Notes under the pieces: generated by a model
Seen by the model: the letters and a program-made list of their open reading frames with translations, nothing else
Databases searched by the model: none
What the model was told of the DNA's origin: nothing
Assembly (NCBI GenBank): GCA_049613665.1
Contig: JBMZCV010000003.1
Location: forward strand, 1-64,000
Direction of reading: 5' to 3'
Source: JBMZCV01 sp049613665
Lineage (GTDB): Bacteria > Bacteroidota > Bacteroidia > Chitinophagales > UBA2359
DNA: 64,000 nucleotides
Translations under genes and position numbers: made by a program
Shown: in pieces, positions 43,107-51,386 of the stretch
How positions within the stretch are numbered: the first letter of the stretch is position 1
How the letters are laid out: each line of letters begins with the position of its first letter

Positions 43107-44366
43107 ATGAAAGAGAATACTCACCATTTTAGCCTCAAAAAAAGCATTTTTTGGCTGTGCTATTTCTTATTCCTTAGCAATTTTCAACAAATCTCTGCTG
43201 AACAAAATTCTGTTATTGGCTTTCAATTTAAACAAAATGTCAAAAGCGTTCAGATACCTATCGAAATAGCTAATAATCTGATATTGATGCCTATACGCAT
43301 TGATAATATTATTACTATAAATTTCATTCTCGATACAGGTTCACGCATTACCATGCTTACCGAGCCACTTTTAACCGACTTTATGAACCTTCAAAATGTG
43401 CGCACAACTTATGTGCATGGTTTGGGGCAAGGCGACCGCATAGCAGCACAAGTTGCAACAGGAATTAGCATGGATTTTGAGGGTGTTGTTGGACACAATA
43501 TTAGTTTGCTTATTTTGCCAGAGGGTTTGCTCTCTTTTTCCGAAATTTTTGGCAAAGATGTATATGGCATCATTGGCTACGATATTCTTAAATCTTTTGT
43601 TGTTGAAATAAATTACCAAAAAAAGCTTTTGACATTGCACAAGCCCAATACTTATCAGCCCAAACGCAAGAGTGAAAGTTTGAATATTAGCATAGAAAGT
43701 GGTAAGCCATATTTGGAAGCTCAAGTTTTGGAAGCCAACAACTCAATCACAAAATTGCATTTGTTACTTGACACAGGAGCAACACAAGCCCTTTCTCTTT
43801 TTGACCCAAAAACAGGCAATCCGCCCAAAACAATTGATACTTATTTGGGCAAAGGTTTGGGTGGTGATATCTATGGCAAAATCGGTCGCTTAAAAGGTTT
43901 CGCTTTTGGCAATTTTAAATTTGAAAATATAATCGCAACCTATCCAGACACAAGTTCTATTCAATTTGAAATAGATGAAACAAAATGGGAAGGCAATATT
44001 GGAGCAGAAATTTTCAAACGTTTTTTAATCGCTTTTGATTATCAAAATGACAGAGTTTTTTTGCGAAAAAATAGCGACTTTGACAATAAATTTTTCTACA
44101 ATATTATTGGTTTACAAATATTAGGAACAGGAAAAAACTACAAAGAAATCATGGTTAATCATGTACGTTTAGGTTCGCCAGCCGATATGCAAGGTTTGTT
44201 AATCTATGATAAAATCCTAAAAATAGGCTTTACCAATACCTATAATTTGACAATAGGCGAAGTTTATGAAGCCCTAAATCGGCGAGTAGGCAAAAAAGTA
44301 AAACTCAAAATAGAACGAAATGGCAAAAAAATAAGCAAAATCATTCCAATATTGCCAGAAATTTAA
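43107..44366 (+). CDS. Secreted retropepsin-like aspartic protease with PDZ domain
   Basis: 419 aa. Signal peptide about 1-30. Two aspartyl protease half-domains each show the DTG triad: INFILDTGSRITML (about 75) and LLLDTGATQALSLF (about 226), so this is a single-chain pepsin-like arrangement from two retropepsin-like halves. A PDZ domain closes the protein (about 335-415: GSPADMQGLLIYDKILKIG). It should act in the periplasm or outside on unfolded or C-terminal peptides. The PDZ likely selects substrates. Confidence 0.85.
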   Translation: MKENTHHFSLKKSIFWLCYFLFLSNFQQISAEQNSVIGFQFKQNVKSVQIPIEIANNLILMPIRIDNIITINFILDTGSRITMLTEPLLTDFMNLQNVRTTYVHGLGQGDRIAAQVATGISMDFEGVVGHNISLLILPEGLLSFSEIFGKDVYGIIGYDILKSFVVEINYQKKLLTLHKPNTYQPKRKSESLNISIESGKPYLEAQVLEANNSITKLHLLLDTGATQALSLFDPKTGNPPKTIDTYLGKGLGGDIYGKIGRLKGFAFGNFKFENIIATYPDTSSIQFEIDETKWEGNIGAEIFKRFLIAFDYQNDRVFLRKNSDFDNKFFYNIIGLQILGTGKNYKEIMVNHVRLGSPADMQGLLIYDKILKIGFTNTYNLTIGEVYEALNRRVGKKVKLKIERNGKKISKIIPILPEI

Positions 44367-44427
44367 AAAAAAAGCCGAAAATCTAAAAATCATAAAAAAC
44401 AAAAACTACTTTTGTGTAAATTTTGCT

Positions 44428-44435
44428 TATTTTTG
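44428..44435 (+). promoter_or_regulatory. Bacteroidota -7 box TATTTTTG
   Basis: TATTTTTG lies 43 bp upstream of the ATG at 44478. TTTG at 44411-44414 is a possible -33, but with only 13 bp spacing. Confidence 0.4.
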
Positions 44436-44477
44436 CACCCTAATTTTTTATCATCTTCATTTTATAGCAAAAATCTT

Positions 44478-45497
44478 ATGGCTACAAAACCATTAAACGA
44501 AACTCCGCAAACTACTTTTTCTAATGATACTTATCTCGAATGGTATAAGTTGATGCTTTTGTTGCGTCGATTTGAAGAAAAAGCAGGACAATTATACGGC
44601 CAACAAAAAATACGAGGTTTTTGCCACCTATATATTGGGCAAGAAGCCATAGCAGCAGGAATCATGTCGGCTATTCGTCCGACCGATGCCATAATTACTG
44701 CTTATCGTGACCATGGAATCGCTATCGCAAAAGGCATTTCGCCAGAAGCTTGCATGGCAGAGCTTTTCGGAAAAGCAACAGGCTGTGCAAAAGGAAAAGG
44801 TGGCTCTATGCACTTTTTCTCTAAAGAACACAATTTTTATGGTGGTCACGGTATTGTAGGCGCTCAAATTCCTATGGGAACAGGCATAGCTTTTGCTGAT
44901 AAATACAACGAAACAGGCCGAGTTTGTTTGACGATGTTTGGTGATGGTGCTGCTCGTCAAGGAGCTTTGCATGAGGCTTTCAATTTGGCGATGCTTTGGA
45001 AATTGCCTGTTGTTTACATTTGCGAAAACAACTACTATGCGATGGGTACTTCCGTAGAGCGTTCTTCCAATATAACTGATATTTACAAAATTGGTTTGGC
45101 TTATGATATGCCTTCAAAAGCCGTAGATGGTATGCAGTGCGAAACCGTACACGAGGCTATTGCCGAAGCAGTAGAACGTGCAAGAAGTGGTGGTGGCCCA
45201 ACATTTTTGGAAATAAGAACATATCGCTACAAAGGACACTCTATGTCTGACCCAGCAAAATATAGAACAAAAGAAGAAGTGGCTGATTACAAAGCACATG
45301 ACCCTATCAATCAAGTAAAAGCAACTTTGCTAAAAAATGGAGCAATTACAGAAGAGGGTTTAAAAGAAATTCAAAAAGATGTAAAAGCAAAAGTAGCTGC
45401 AAGTATTAAATTTGCCGAAGAATCGCCTTATCCAAACGATAGCGAATTATTCAAAGATATTTATGTACAACCAGACTATCCTTTTATTACAGATTAA
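44478..45497 (+). CDS. pdhA: Pyruvate dehydrogenase E1 component, alpha subunit
   Basis: 339 aa from the ATG at 44478; the upstream frame from 44412 adds an unlikely leader. The family pattern is complete: GFCHLYIGQEAIAAG, TAYRDHGIAIAKG, GGSMHFFSKEHNFYGGHGIV, the TPP motif FGDGAARQGALHEAFNLA to ENN, and the phosphorylation-loop-like YRYKGHSMSDP. It decarboxylates pyruvate with thiamine diphosphate and passes the acetyl group to E2 lipoate. The beta subunit is not next to it. E2 is at 47333. Confidence 0.95.
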   Translation: MATKPLNETPQTTFSNDTYLEWYKLMLLLRRFEEKAGQLYGQQKIRGFCHLYIGQEAIAAGIMSAIRPTDAIITAYRDHGIAIAKGISPEACMAELFGKATGCAKGKGGSMHFFSKEHNFYGGHGIVGAQIPMGTGIAFADKYNETGRVCLTMFGDGAARQGALHEAFNLAMLWKLPVVYICENNYYAMGTSVERSSNITDIYKIGLAYDMPSKAVDGMQCETVHEAIAEAVERARSGGGPTFLEIRTYRYKGHSMSDPAKYRTKEEVADYKAHDPINQVKATLLKNGAITEEGLKEIQKDVKAKVAASIKFAEESPYPNDSELFKDIYVQPDYPFITD

Positions 45498-45516
45498 AAA
45501 TAAATGGCAAAAATTG

Positions 45517-45589
45517 GAGCTAACCTTTTGTTTTTCAATACGTTGGCACAAAACAGCCTTAATTATATTACATAGTGCTGCTTGGCACT
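45517..45589 (-). repeat. Family A two-hairpin element (A7)
   Basis: The plus strand reads GAGCTAACC, TTCAATACGTTGGCAC, spacer, CATAGTGCTGCTTGGCACTC. The TTGGCACT end is toward the gene, 40 bp upstream of the ATG at 45630. Confidence 0.6.
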
Positions 45590-45629
45590 CATCATTTTCA
45601 ACTAACAACTTTAAAAATAGAAACTAGCA

Positions 45630-46349
45630 ATGGCTAAAAGAAGAACTCCAAAAGACAAAAATGCAAACGCAGATGCAAATACTTTTTTAGATGAAGAAAT
45701 TGACTTGCAAGAACAGTATGGAAAAGCCGAAGAATTTATCAATAATAACAAAAATATGGTGCTTGGTGTTTTAGGTGCTGCTTTAATCATTATCTGTGGT
45801 TTTTTGGCATTTAATAGCGTTTATATTCCAGGCCAAGAAGCCGACGCACGCTCTCAAATGTTTGTAGCAGAACAATATTTTGCTAAAGACTCTTTTCAGC
45901 TTGCCTTAAATGGAAACGATAACTATCCAGGTTTCTTAGACATTATTGGCGATTATTCAGGCATGACACAGACTGCTAATTTGGCTCAATATTATGCTGG
46001 TGTATGTTACCTAAACTTGGGCGACTACGAAAGTGCTGCTAACCATTTATCAAACTTTAGTGGCAGCGACGAAATCGTGAGTTCTATGGCAATAGGTGCA
46101 TTAGGCGATGCTTATAGCGAGCAAGGCAACTTAGACAAAGGCATTAGCTATTATAAAAAAGCTGCTAACAATAGTGCAAATGAATATACAAGTGCTATGT
46201 TTTTGATGAAAGCTGCTGCTGCTTACGAATCGAAAGGTGAAGCAAAAAGTGCAAAAGGCTTGTATGAACAAGTGAAAAAGAACTATCCTGATAGCAACCA
46301 AACAAAAGATATAGATAAGTATATCGCTCGTGCAGAAGCAAATTTATAA
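45630..46349 (+). CDS. Membrane-anchored tetratricopeptide protein (YfgM-like)
   Basis: 239 aa. A cytoplasmic N-terminus (1-42) is followed by one membrane segment (about 44-65, MVLGVLGAALIIICGFLAF). The rest is a TPR solenoid with clear helices (NLAQYYAGVCYLNLGDYESA, IGALGDAYSEQGNLDKGISY, ESKGEAKSAKGLYEQVKKNY). The layout matches YfgM/TPR_21 proteins that sit at the inner membrane and assist folding or envelope stress control. It starts its own unit behind a family A element. Confidence 0.75.
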   Translation: MAKRRTPKDKNANADANTFLDEEIDLQEQYGKAEEFINNNKNMVLGVLGAALIIICGFLAFNSVYIPGQEADARSQMFVAEQYFAKDSFQLALNGNDNYPGFLDIIGDYSGMTQTANLAQYYAGVCYLNLGDYESAANHLSNFSGSDEIVSSMAIGALGDAYSEQGNLDKGISYYKKAANNSANEYTSAMFLMKAAAAYESKGEAKSAKGLYEQVKKNYPDSNQTKDIDKYIARAEANL

Positions 46350-46454
46350 TCATCTAGTTTATAAAATAACAAGTGACGGCTTTGACAAATATAGTCAAAA
46401 ACATTAAATGCCTTTTTATAGGTAAATTTCTAATATTTTATTAATATTAGCAAA

Positions 46455-46506
46455 AGTTAGACATTTTATTGAAATGCTTATTTCAGTAGAATGACTAACT
46501 TTTTTT
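46455..46506 (+). terminator. Rho-independent terminator
   Basis: AGTTAGACATTTTATTGAAAT pairs with a near-complement at 46480-46500 (one mismatch, two G-U), then TTTTTT. It lies about 105 bp after the TPR gene. Confidence 0.75.
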
Positions 46507-46636
46507 GTTTATCGCTTTTTTTATTTTAACTTGCAAATACCAAGATAATTAGGCTAGTTTTTTTATCATTTAATTAAAAAATGTAGCGGTAGCAAAAAAA
46601 TCACTTTATACACAGCAATTAATTTAACACTATACT

Positions 46637-47155
46637 ATGGCAAGTTCGTTGAAAAACTTATCACAATACAAGGCAAAAGATATACCCAATGCAGCAGGAA
46701 TGCGTTTTGGCATTGTGGTCACAGATTATCACACCGATATTACCTACAAAATGCTAGAAGCTTGCACGCAAACCTTGCTAAAACATGGAGCAATATCCAA
46801 AGATATATATGTGGCTCATGTCTCTGGCACTTATGAATTGCCGTTGGGAGCAAGACTATTGCACGATAGCAAAGAACCTGATGCAATAATTTGTTTTGGT
46901 TGCGTCATTAAAGGAGAAACCCAACACGACGAATATATCAATCAAGCTGTTTCGCAAGGACTAATGCACTTAGGTATTCAATACGCTAAACCATTTGTTT
47001 TTGGCGTTTTGACTCCCAACACACATGAGCAAGCCGTAGCAAGAGCAGGCGGAAAACATGGTAATAAAGGCATTGAAGCAGCTATAACTGCCATTCAAAT
47101 GGTCGATTTGAAAGAAAGATTAGACCCTTTTTCTAGCAATTTTGTCAATAATTAA
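46637..47155 (+). CDS. ribH: 6,7-dimethyl-8-ribityllumazine synthase
   Basis: 172 aa. Conserved segments: FGIVVTDYHTDITYKMLEAC, VSGTYELPLGARLL, FGCVIKGETQHDEYINQAVS (with His for proton transfer) and FGVLTPNTHEQAVARAGGKH. It condenses the ribityl-amino-uracil with 3,4-dihydroxybutanone phosphate to form lumazine, the last step before riboflavin. Active as an icosahedral or pentameric assembly. No other rib gene is in the window. Confidence 0.95.
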   Translation: MASSLKNLSQYKAKDIPNAAGMRFGIVVTDYHTDITYKMLEACTQTLLKHGAISKDIYVAHVSGTYELPLGARLLHDSKEPDAIICFGCVIKGETQHDEYINQAVSQGLMHLGIQYAKPFVFGVLTPNTHEQAVARAGGKHGNKGIEAAITAIQMVDLKERLDPFSSNFVNN

Positions 47156-47209
47156 ACCTTGAAAGTTTAGAATATTAAGTACCTATACAGAAATAACAGC
47201 TCGTGCAAA

Positions 47210-47277
47210 CTGACACCTTGATTTTTCAATGCGTTAGCAATGGATCGACATTTTGTTAAATAGTTCTTGGCACTTAT
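47210..47277 (-). repeat. Family A two-hairpin element (A8)
   Basis: The plus strand reads TGACACCTTGATTTTTCAAT, GCGTTAGC, spacer, GTTAAATAGTTCTTGGCACT. The TTGGCACTTA end is nearest the gene, 56 bp upstream of the ATG at 47333. Confidence 0.65.
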
Positions 47278-47332
47278 TACTATCTTTTTTAAATCCATTT
47301 CAACAACAAGTAAGCAATAATTTAATATACAT

Positions 47333-48655
47333 ATGGCTCAAGTAGAATTGATTATGCCCAAAATGGGCGAAAGTATCATGGAAGCTACCATTCTTAAATG
47401 GCTCAAAAACGAAGGAGATTCGATAGAACTAGAAGAATCGGTTTTGGAAATTGCGACCGATAAGGTTGACTCAGAAGTGCCTTCGCCAGTAGAAGGAACG
47501 CTGCTAAAAATTTTGTATAACGAGGGCGATACCATAGAAGTTGGAAAAGCAATAGCTATCATTCAGACAGGCAATGATGCAGCTTCTGCCGATGACAACG
47601 ATTGGGCAGAAGAACAACCTGCACCACAACAAACAGTAGTTGAACAGCCGCAAAAGTCGGCGGCAGTAACTAATAATGTTGCGAATACAGCAGTAAGCAA
47701 TCGTTTTTATTCTCCTTTGGTGCTAAATATGGCACGAAAAGAGGGCATTTCGATGGAAGCACTAGAGGCAATAGCTGGCACAGGAAAAAATGGCCGTGTG
47801 ACCAAAAAAGATATGCAAAATTATATTGCAAGTGGCAAAAAGCCAGCTCCTCAAAAAGTTGCTACACCACAACCTAAAGCTAAAACAACACCTGCACCAA
47901 CGCCACCAAAAACAACTGCTACGCCATCACAAAAACAATATGGCGACAATGTAGAAGTAATTGGCATGGATAGAATGCGACAACTTATTGCGAAGCACAT
48001 GGTAAACTCTGTGCAAACTTCGCCTCATGTAACTTCTTTTGTGGAAGTAGATATGACAGATATTGTCAATTGGCGAAACGGCGTAAAAAAGGCTTTTCAA
48101 GAGCGAACAGGCGATAAAATTACTTTTACACCGATTTTTGTGGAGGCTGTCGCCAAAGCAATTACGGATTTTCCATTGATAAATTCTTCGGTTGATGGTA
48201 CAAATATTATCGTCAAAAAAGATATAAATATTGGAATGGCAGCCGCTTTGCCTTCTGGAAATTTGATTGTGCCTGTGATTCGCAATGCAGATTACAAAAA
48301 TCTAGTTGGTTTGACGAAAACTGTTAATGATTTGGCAAATCGTGCTAGAAACAACAAGCTAAAACCTAGCGAAATTGAAGGTGGCACGTTTACGCTTACC
48401 AATGTTGGTAGTTTTGGCAGCCTTATGGGAACGCCTATTATCAATCAGCCGCAGGTAGCGATTTTGGCAGTTGGTATTATCCGCAAGATGCCAGCCGTTG
48501 TAGAAACGGAATATGGCGATGTAATTGCGATTCGTCAAAAAATGATTATGTCGCTTTCTTATGACCATCGTATTGTTGATGGTGCTTTGGGTAGCAAGTT
48601 TTTGAGTAGGGTAAAACACTATTTGGAGGCTTTCGATAAAACGAGAACTATCTAA
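47333..48655 (+). CDS. Dihydrolipoyl acyltransferase (2-oxoacid dehydrogenase E2)
   Basis: 440 aa. Lipoyl domain 1-80 with the modified Lys in IATDKVDSEVPSP. After an Ala/Gln linker comes the peripheral subunit-binding domain (about 122-160, SPLVLNMARKEGISMEAL) and a Pro/Thr-rich linker. The catalytic domain (about 205-440) ends with SYDHRIVDGALG, with the active His. It receives the acyl group from E1 and passes it to CoA. Sequence alone does not separate the pyruvate from the branched-chain enzyme. Confidence 0.9.
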   Translation: MAQVELIMPKMGESIMEATILKWLKNEGDSIELEESVLEIATDKVDSEVPSPVEGTLLKILYNEGDTIEVGKAIAIIQTGNDAASADDNDWAEEQPAPQQTVVEQPQKSAAVTNNVANTAVSNRFYSPLVLNMARKEGISMEALEAIAGTGKNGRVTKKDMQNYIASGKKPAPQKVATPQPKAKTTPAPTPPKTTATPSQKQYGDNVEVIGMDRMRQLIAKHMVNSVQTSPHVTSFVEVDMTDIVNWRNGVKKAFQERTGDKITFTPIFVEAVAKAITDFPLINSSVDGTNIIVKKDINIGMAAALPSGNLIVPVIRNADYKNLVGLTKTVNDLANRARNNKLKPSEIEGGTFTLTNVGSFGSLMGTPIINQPQVAILAVGIIRKMPAVVETEYGDVIAIRQKMIMSLSYDHRIVDGALGSKFLSRVKHYLEAFDKTRTI

Positions 48656-48677
48656 ACGAAAATATATAATGTTATAG

Positions 48678-48736
48678 AAAAAAAAGGTGCGAAGTAATGC
48701 TTTTAAATAGAGTGTTTTGTTTCGTGCCTTTTTTTG
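48678..48736 (+). terminator. Weak terminator-like hairpin
   Basis: AAAAAAAGGTGCGAA can pair with TTCGTGCCTTTTTTT (two G-U pairs) around a ~26-base loop. It lies after the E2 gene. Confidence 0.4.
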
Positions 48737-48781
48737 ATTTGATATAAAACGAATTTGCTTTAAATTTAATTTTTTGCTAAA

Positions 48782-49633
48782 ATGCCTAATGCTAAACTAA
48801 TATTTCTTCAAAAGCTGAAAGAATTTGCTGAAACGCTTCCTCAATATGTTTCAACAAATGGCAATGATTGGTCAATAAAAGGTTTTATTGATATTCATTC
48901 AAATATCTATACTATTTCTTCTGATTCAAAAATCATATCAAAACTTCTAGAAATTCAGTTATTTCCAAAATTTAAGGAGTTTGCAGAAGATAATGGTTAT
49001 GAAATTATTTTAGCTGAAAAGCAAAATTGGTATCCTGACTTATCTTTTGTAAATAAAAACAATCCTAATATCAAGTTTGCTGTTGATATAAAAACGACTT
49101 ATCGTTTAGATGACTATATAGGTTTTTGTAATGGCTTTACACTTGGTTCACATGGAGAGTATTTTAGAAACAGAAAAAGCACTAAAAATATTCAATTTCC
49201 TTATTCTGATTATACCGCACATCTTTGTTTGGGCATACTTTATACAAGAATAGCCTCAACTGATATTGACAAAACAAAGATGTTTCAAATCTCTGAATTG
49301 AATAGTATAAACTCCGTAATAAGTGAACTAACTTTTTTTGCAGAAGAAAAATGGAAAATTTCAAGCGACAAAGGAGAAAGTGACAATACTGCGAATATTG
49401 GAAGCATTCATTTTATTGAGGATATTTTGAATGGCAATGGTGTTTTTTCTAATCTTGGCGAAAATATTTTTGATGAATATTGGATAAATCAAGGTGTTTT
49501 GCAAGTGCCAGATGCTAAAAAAGCAGGAAATTTTAAAAAATTGACAAAGTTAGCAGAGTTTTTAAAATTTAAAAACATGGACATATCACTTATAAATACT
49601 CCGAAACCAAAGCGAAAAACGAAAAAAAGATGA
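48782..49633 (+). CDS. EcoRV-family type II restriction endonuclease
   Basis: 283 aa. It aligns with R.EcoRV: SDSKIISKLLEIQLFPKF, NWYPDLSF, KFAVDIKTTYR, FTLGSHGEYFRN, PYSDYTAHLCLGILYTRIAS, and NIGSIHFIEDILNGNGVF. The catalytic residues are conserved with exact spacing: Glu57, Asp86, Asp102 and Lys104 match EcoRV Glu45, Asp74, Asp90 and Lys92. In the recognition loop, EcoRV GSGNTTN becomes ESDNTAN, so two glycines that contact GATATC bases are changed. Specificity or activity may thus differ. It is followed by a broken methyltransferase and may be unprotected. Confidence 0.85.
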   Translation: MPNAKLIFLQKLKEFAETLPQYVSTNGNDWSIKGFIDIHSNIYTISSDSKIISKLLEIQLFPKFKEFAEDNGYEIILAEKQNWYPDLSFVNKNNPNIKFAVDIKTTYRLDDYIGFCNGFTLGSHGEYFRNRKSTKNIQFPYSDYTAHLCLGILYTRIASTDIDKTKMFQISELNSINSVISELTFFAEEKWKISSDKGESDNTANIGSIHFIEDILNGNGVFSNLGENIFDEYWINQGVLQVPDAKKAGNFKKLTKLAEFLKFKNMDISLINTPKPKRKTKKR

Positions 49634-49978
49634 ATAAAACAATCGTACCACCAATAAAATCACAAGGCATAAAAACGAAATTAGTAAAATGGATAGCCGA
49701 AAATATTGGTGAAACAAAATACGAGCAATAAGTATCGTACGAATGATTATGTTTTTTCGGTTTGGGAAAATTCCTTTATAGCCACAAAAGCACATTTTTA
49801 TCATGTTGGAGGCAAAGAAACCAATAGAAATGCTGTTTATGAAGCTTTAATCTCAAATTTTAAGCTTGAAAATAGCATTTTAACAAAAACAATGAAAACT
49901 AAAATTGAAAATAAGGAATCGCAATTGACAACAGAAAAAAATACATTTCAGTTAAAAAATGAAATATTATTTCGTTAA
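49630..49978 (+). pseudogene. Internally deleted EcoRV-type adenine methyltransferase
   Basis: The ATG at 49630 overlaps the endonuclease stop (ATGA). It reads MNKTIVPPIKSQGIKTKLVK and stops at TAA 49731, the N-terminus of a Dam/EcoRV-type N6-adenine methyltransferase. In the +1 frame from about 49715 the C-terminal end follows: NKYRTNDYVFSVWENSF, HFYHVGGKETNRNAVYEALI. The central ~200 residues with SAM-binding and DPPY motifs are missing. The remnant cannot methylate DNA. Confidence 0.75.
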
Positions 49979-50012
49979 AAACCTAAAGATTCACAAAAAA
50001 TAAAACACAAAC

Positions 50013-51278
50013 ATGAACATAGCTATCATAGGTTCGGGTGGGCGTGAACACGCTATCGCTTGGAAAATAGCACAAAACGTAGCAGAAGAAAATATATACG
50101 TCATCACAGGCAATGGCGGTACGCATAACAATATCAATATCGACATTTGCGACTTTGCAGCCATCAAGCAATTTTGCGAACAAAAAGATATAAAATTGAT
50201 TATCGTGGGGCCAGAAGTCCCTTTAGTAGAAGGTATTGTAGATTATTTCGTCGATTCGGATATAAAAGTTTTTGGCCCAGATAAAAAAGGAGCAGTTTTA
50301 GAAGGCTCAAAAATTTGGTCGAAAAAGTTTATGCAAAAACATGGCGTTGCGACAGCAGATTTTTGGCTTTTTGACGATTGGCAGACCGCAGAGCAAAAAA
50401 TTGAAGAATTGAACGGCTATTTAGTCATCAAATACGATGGTTTAGCGGCAGGAAAAGGCGTATATGTTTGCGATTCGGTGGAAGAAGCGAAAGCTGGCTT
50501 GGTAGAATTGCGAAAAAAATATGGCGAAACAGCCGAATATTTGATAGAAGAACGCCTCACAGGCCCCGAAATTTCGATTATCGGCTTTACTGATGGTAAA
50601 AATATTCAATTATTATCGCCTTCGCAAGACCACAAACAGCTATTGGATGGCGATAAAGGGCCAAATACAGGTGGTATGGGAGCTTATTGTCCAGTGCCTT
50701 TTTGCACGGCTGAAATTTTGGAAAACATCAAAAAGCAAATTGTAGTACCAACTTTGCAAGGTTTGCAAGCCGAAAATATAGACTATATTGGTGTGATATA
50801 TTTTGGTTTGATGCTGACACCAAAAGGCGTAAAAACTTTAGAATATAATGCACGTTTGGGCGACCCAGAAACAGAAATTATTTTACCAGCTTTGAAAAGT
50901 AGCTTGTTAGAGTTGATTTTGGCTTGTTTTGATGGCAATTTAGCCAATTTTCCGCTAGAATTGCATGATGGCTATTTTGTCGATGTAGTGTTAGCCTCTG
51001 GTGGTTATCCTAAAAAATATACAAAAGGTTTTGAGATTACAGGCTTAGACAATTTGGGCGATGAAGCAGTAAGTGTTTTTCATGCAGGTACGAAAAAAGA
51101 AAATGGCAAGATATATACAAATGGCGGCCGTGTGCTGAATGTTGTGGCTCATGCCGAAACTTTGGAACAAGCGATTGAAAAGGCTTACAAAGCGGTAGAA
51201 AATATACATTTTGAAGGAAAATATTGTAGAACGGATATTGCACAACGGCCGAAAGTCAGCATTGAAGCGAAAGTTTAA
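50013..51278 (+). CDS. purD: Phosphoribosylamine-glycine ligase
   Basis: 421 aa, ATP-grasp. Characteristic segments: IAIIGSGGREHAIAWKIAQN at the N-terminus, GPEVPLVEGIVDYF, FGPDKKGAVLEGSKIWSKKF, KYDGLAAGKGVYVCD, LSPSQDHKQLLDGDKGPNTG, GMGAYCPVPF, EYNARLGDPETEIILP, and the C-terminal GGYPKKY. It catalyses the second step of purine synthesis, joining glycine to phosphoribosylamine. Stand-alone gene with a strong terminator. Confidence 0.95.
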   Translation: MNIAIIGSGGREHAIAWKIAQNVAEENIYVITGNGGTHNNINIDICDFAAIKQFCEQKDIKLIIVGPEVPLVEGIVDYFVDSDIKVFGPDKKGAVLEGSKIWSKKFMQKHGVATADFWLFDDWQTAEQKIEELNGYLVIKYDGLAAGKGVYVCDSVEEAKAGLVELRKKYGETAEYLIEERLTGPEISIIGFTDGKNIQLLSPSQDHKQLLDGDKGPNTGGMGAYCPVPFCTAEILENIKKQIVVPTLQGLQAENIDYIGVIYFGLMLTPKGVKTLEYNARLGDPETEIILPALKSSLLELILACFDGNLANFPLELHDGYFVDVVLASGGYPKKYTKGFEITGLDNLGDEAVSVFHAGTKKENGKIYTNGGRVLNVVAHAETLEQAIEKAYKAVENIHFEGKYCRTDIAQRPKVSIEAKV

Positions 51279-51287
51279 CAATGTTGT

Positions 51288-51330
51288 ATTTTAATATCGT
51301 CTAATTTACTTTTTTAGACGATATTAAAAT
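51288..51330 (+). terminator. Terminator of purD
   Basis: A perfect 17-bp stem (ATTTTAATATCGTCTAA and complement) with a 9-base loop, starting 10 bp after the stop. A T-rich stretch follows. Confidence 0.75.
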
Positions 51331-51386
51331 ATTTGCTTTTTTGAATATTTTTCTTTATTTTTAAGACACAAAAAAAACACAAACAA

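Noticed and set aside
18649..47277. Family A ends (TTGGCAC ... TAnnTTTT) as a classical -33/-7 promoter.
   Set aside because: In several copies a TTG is followed by a TA-rich box, but the gap is only about 11-13 bp instead of about 19, so it was left as an unexplained element rather than called a promoter.
49706..49978. Open frame of 90 codons as a small gene.
   Set aside because: Its content (VFSVWENSF ... HFYHVGGKETNRN) is the C-terminus of an EcoRV-type methyltransferase, so it belongs to the pseudogene starting at 49630.
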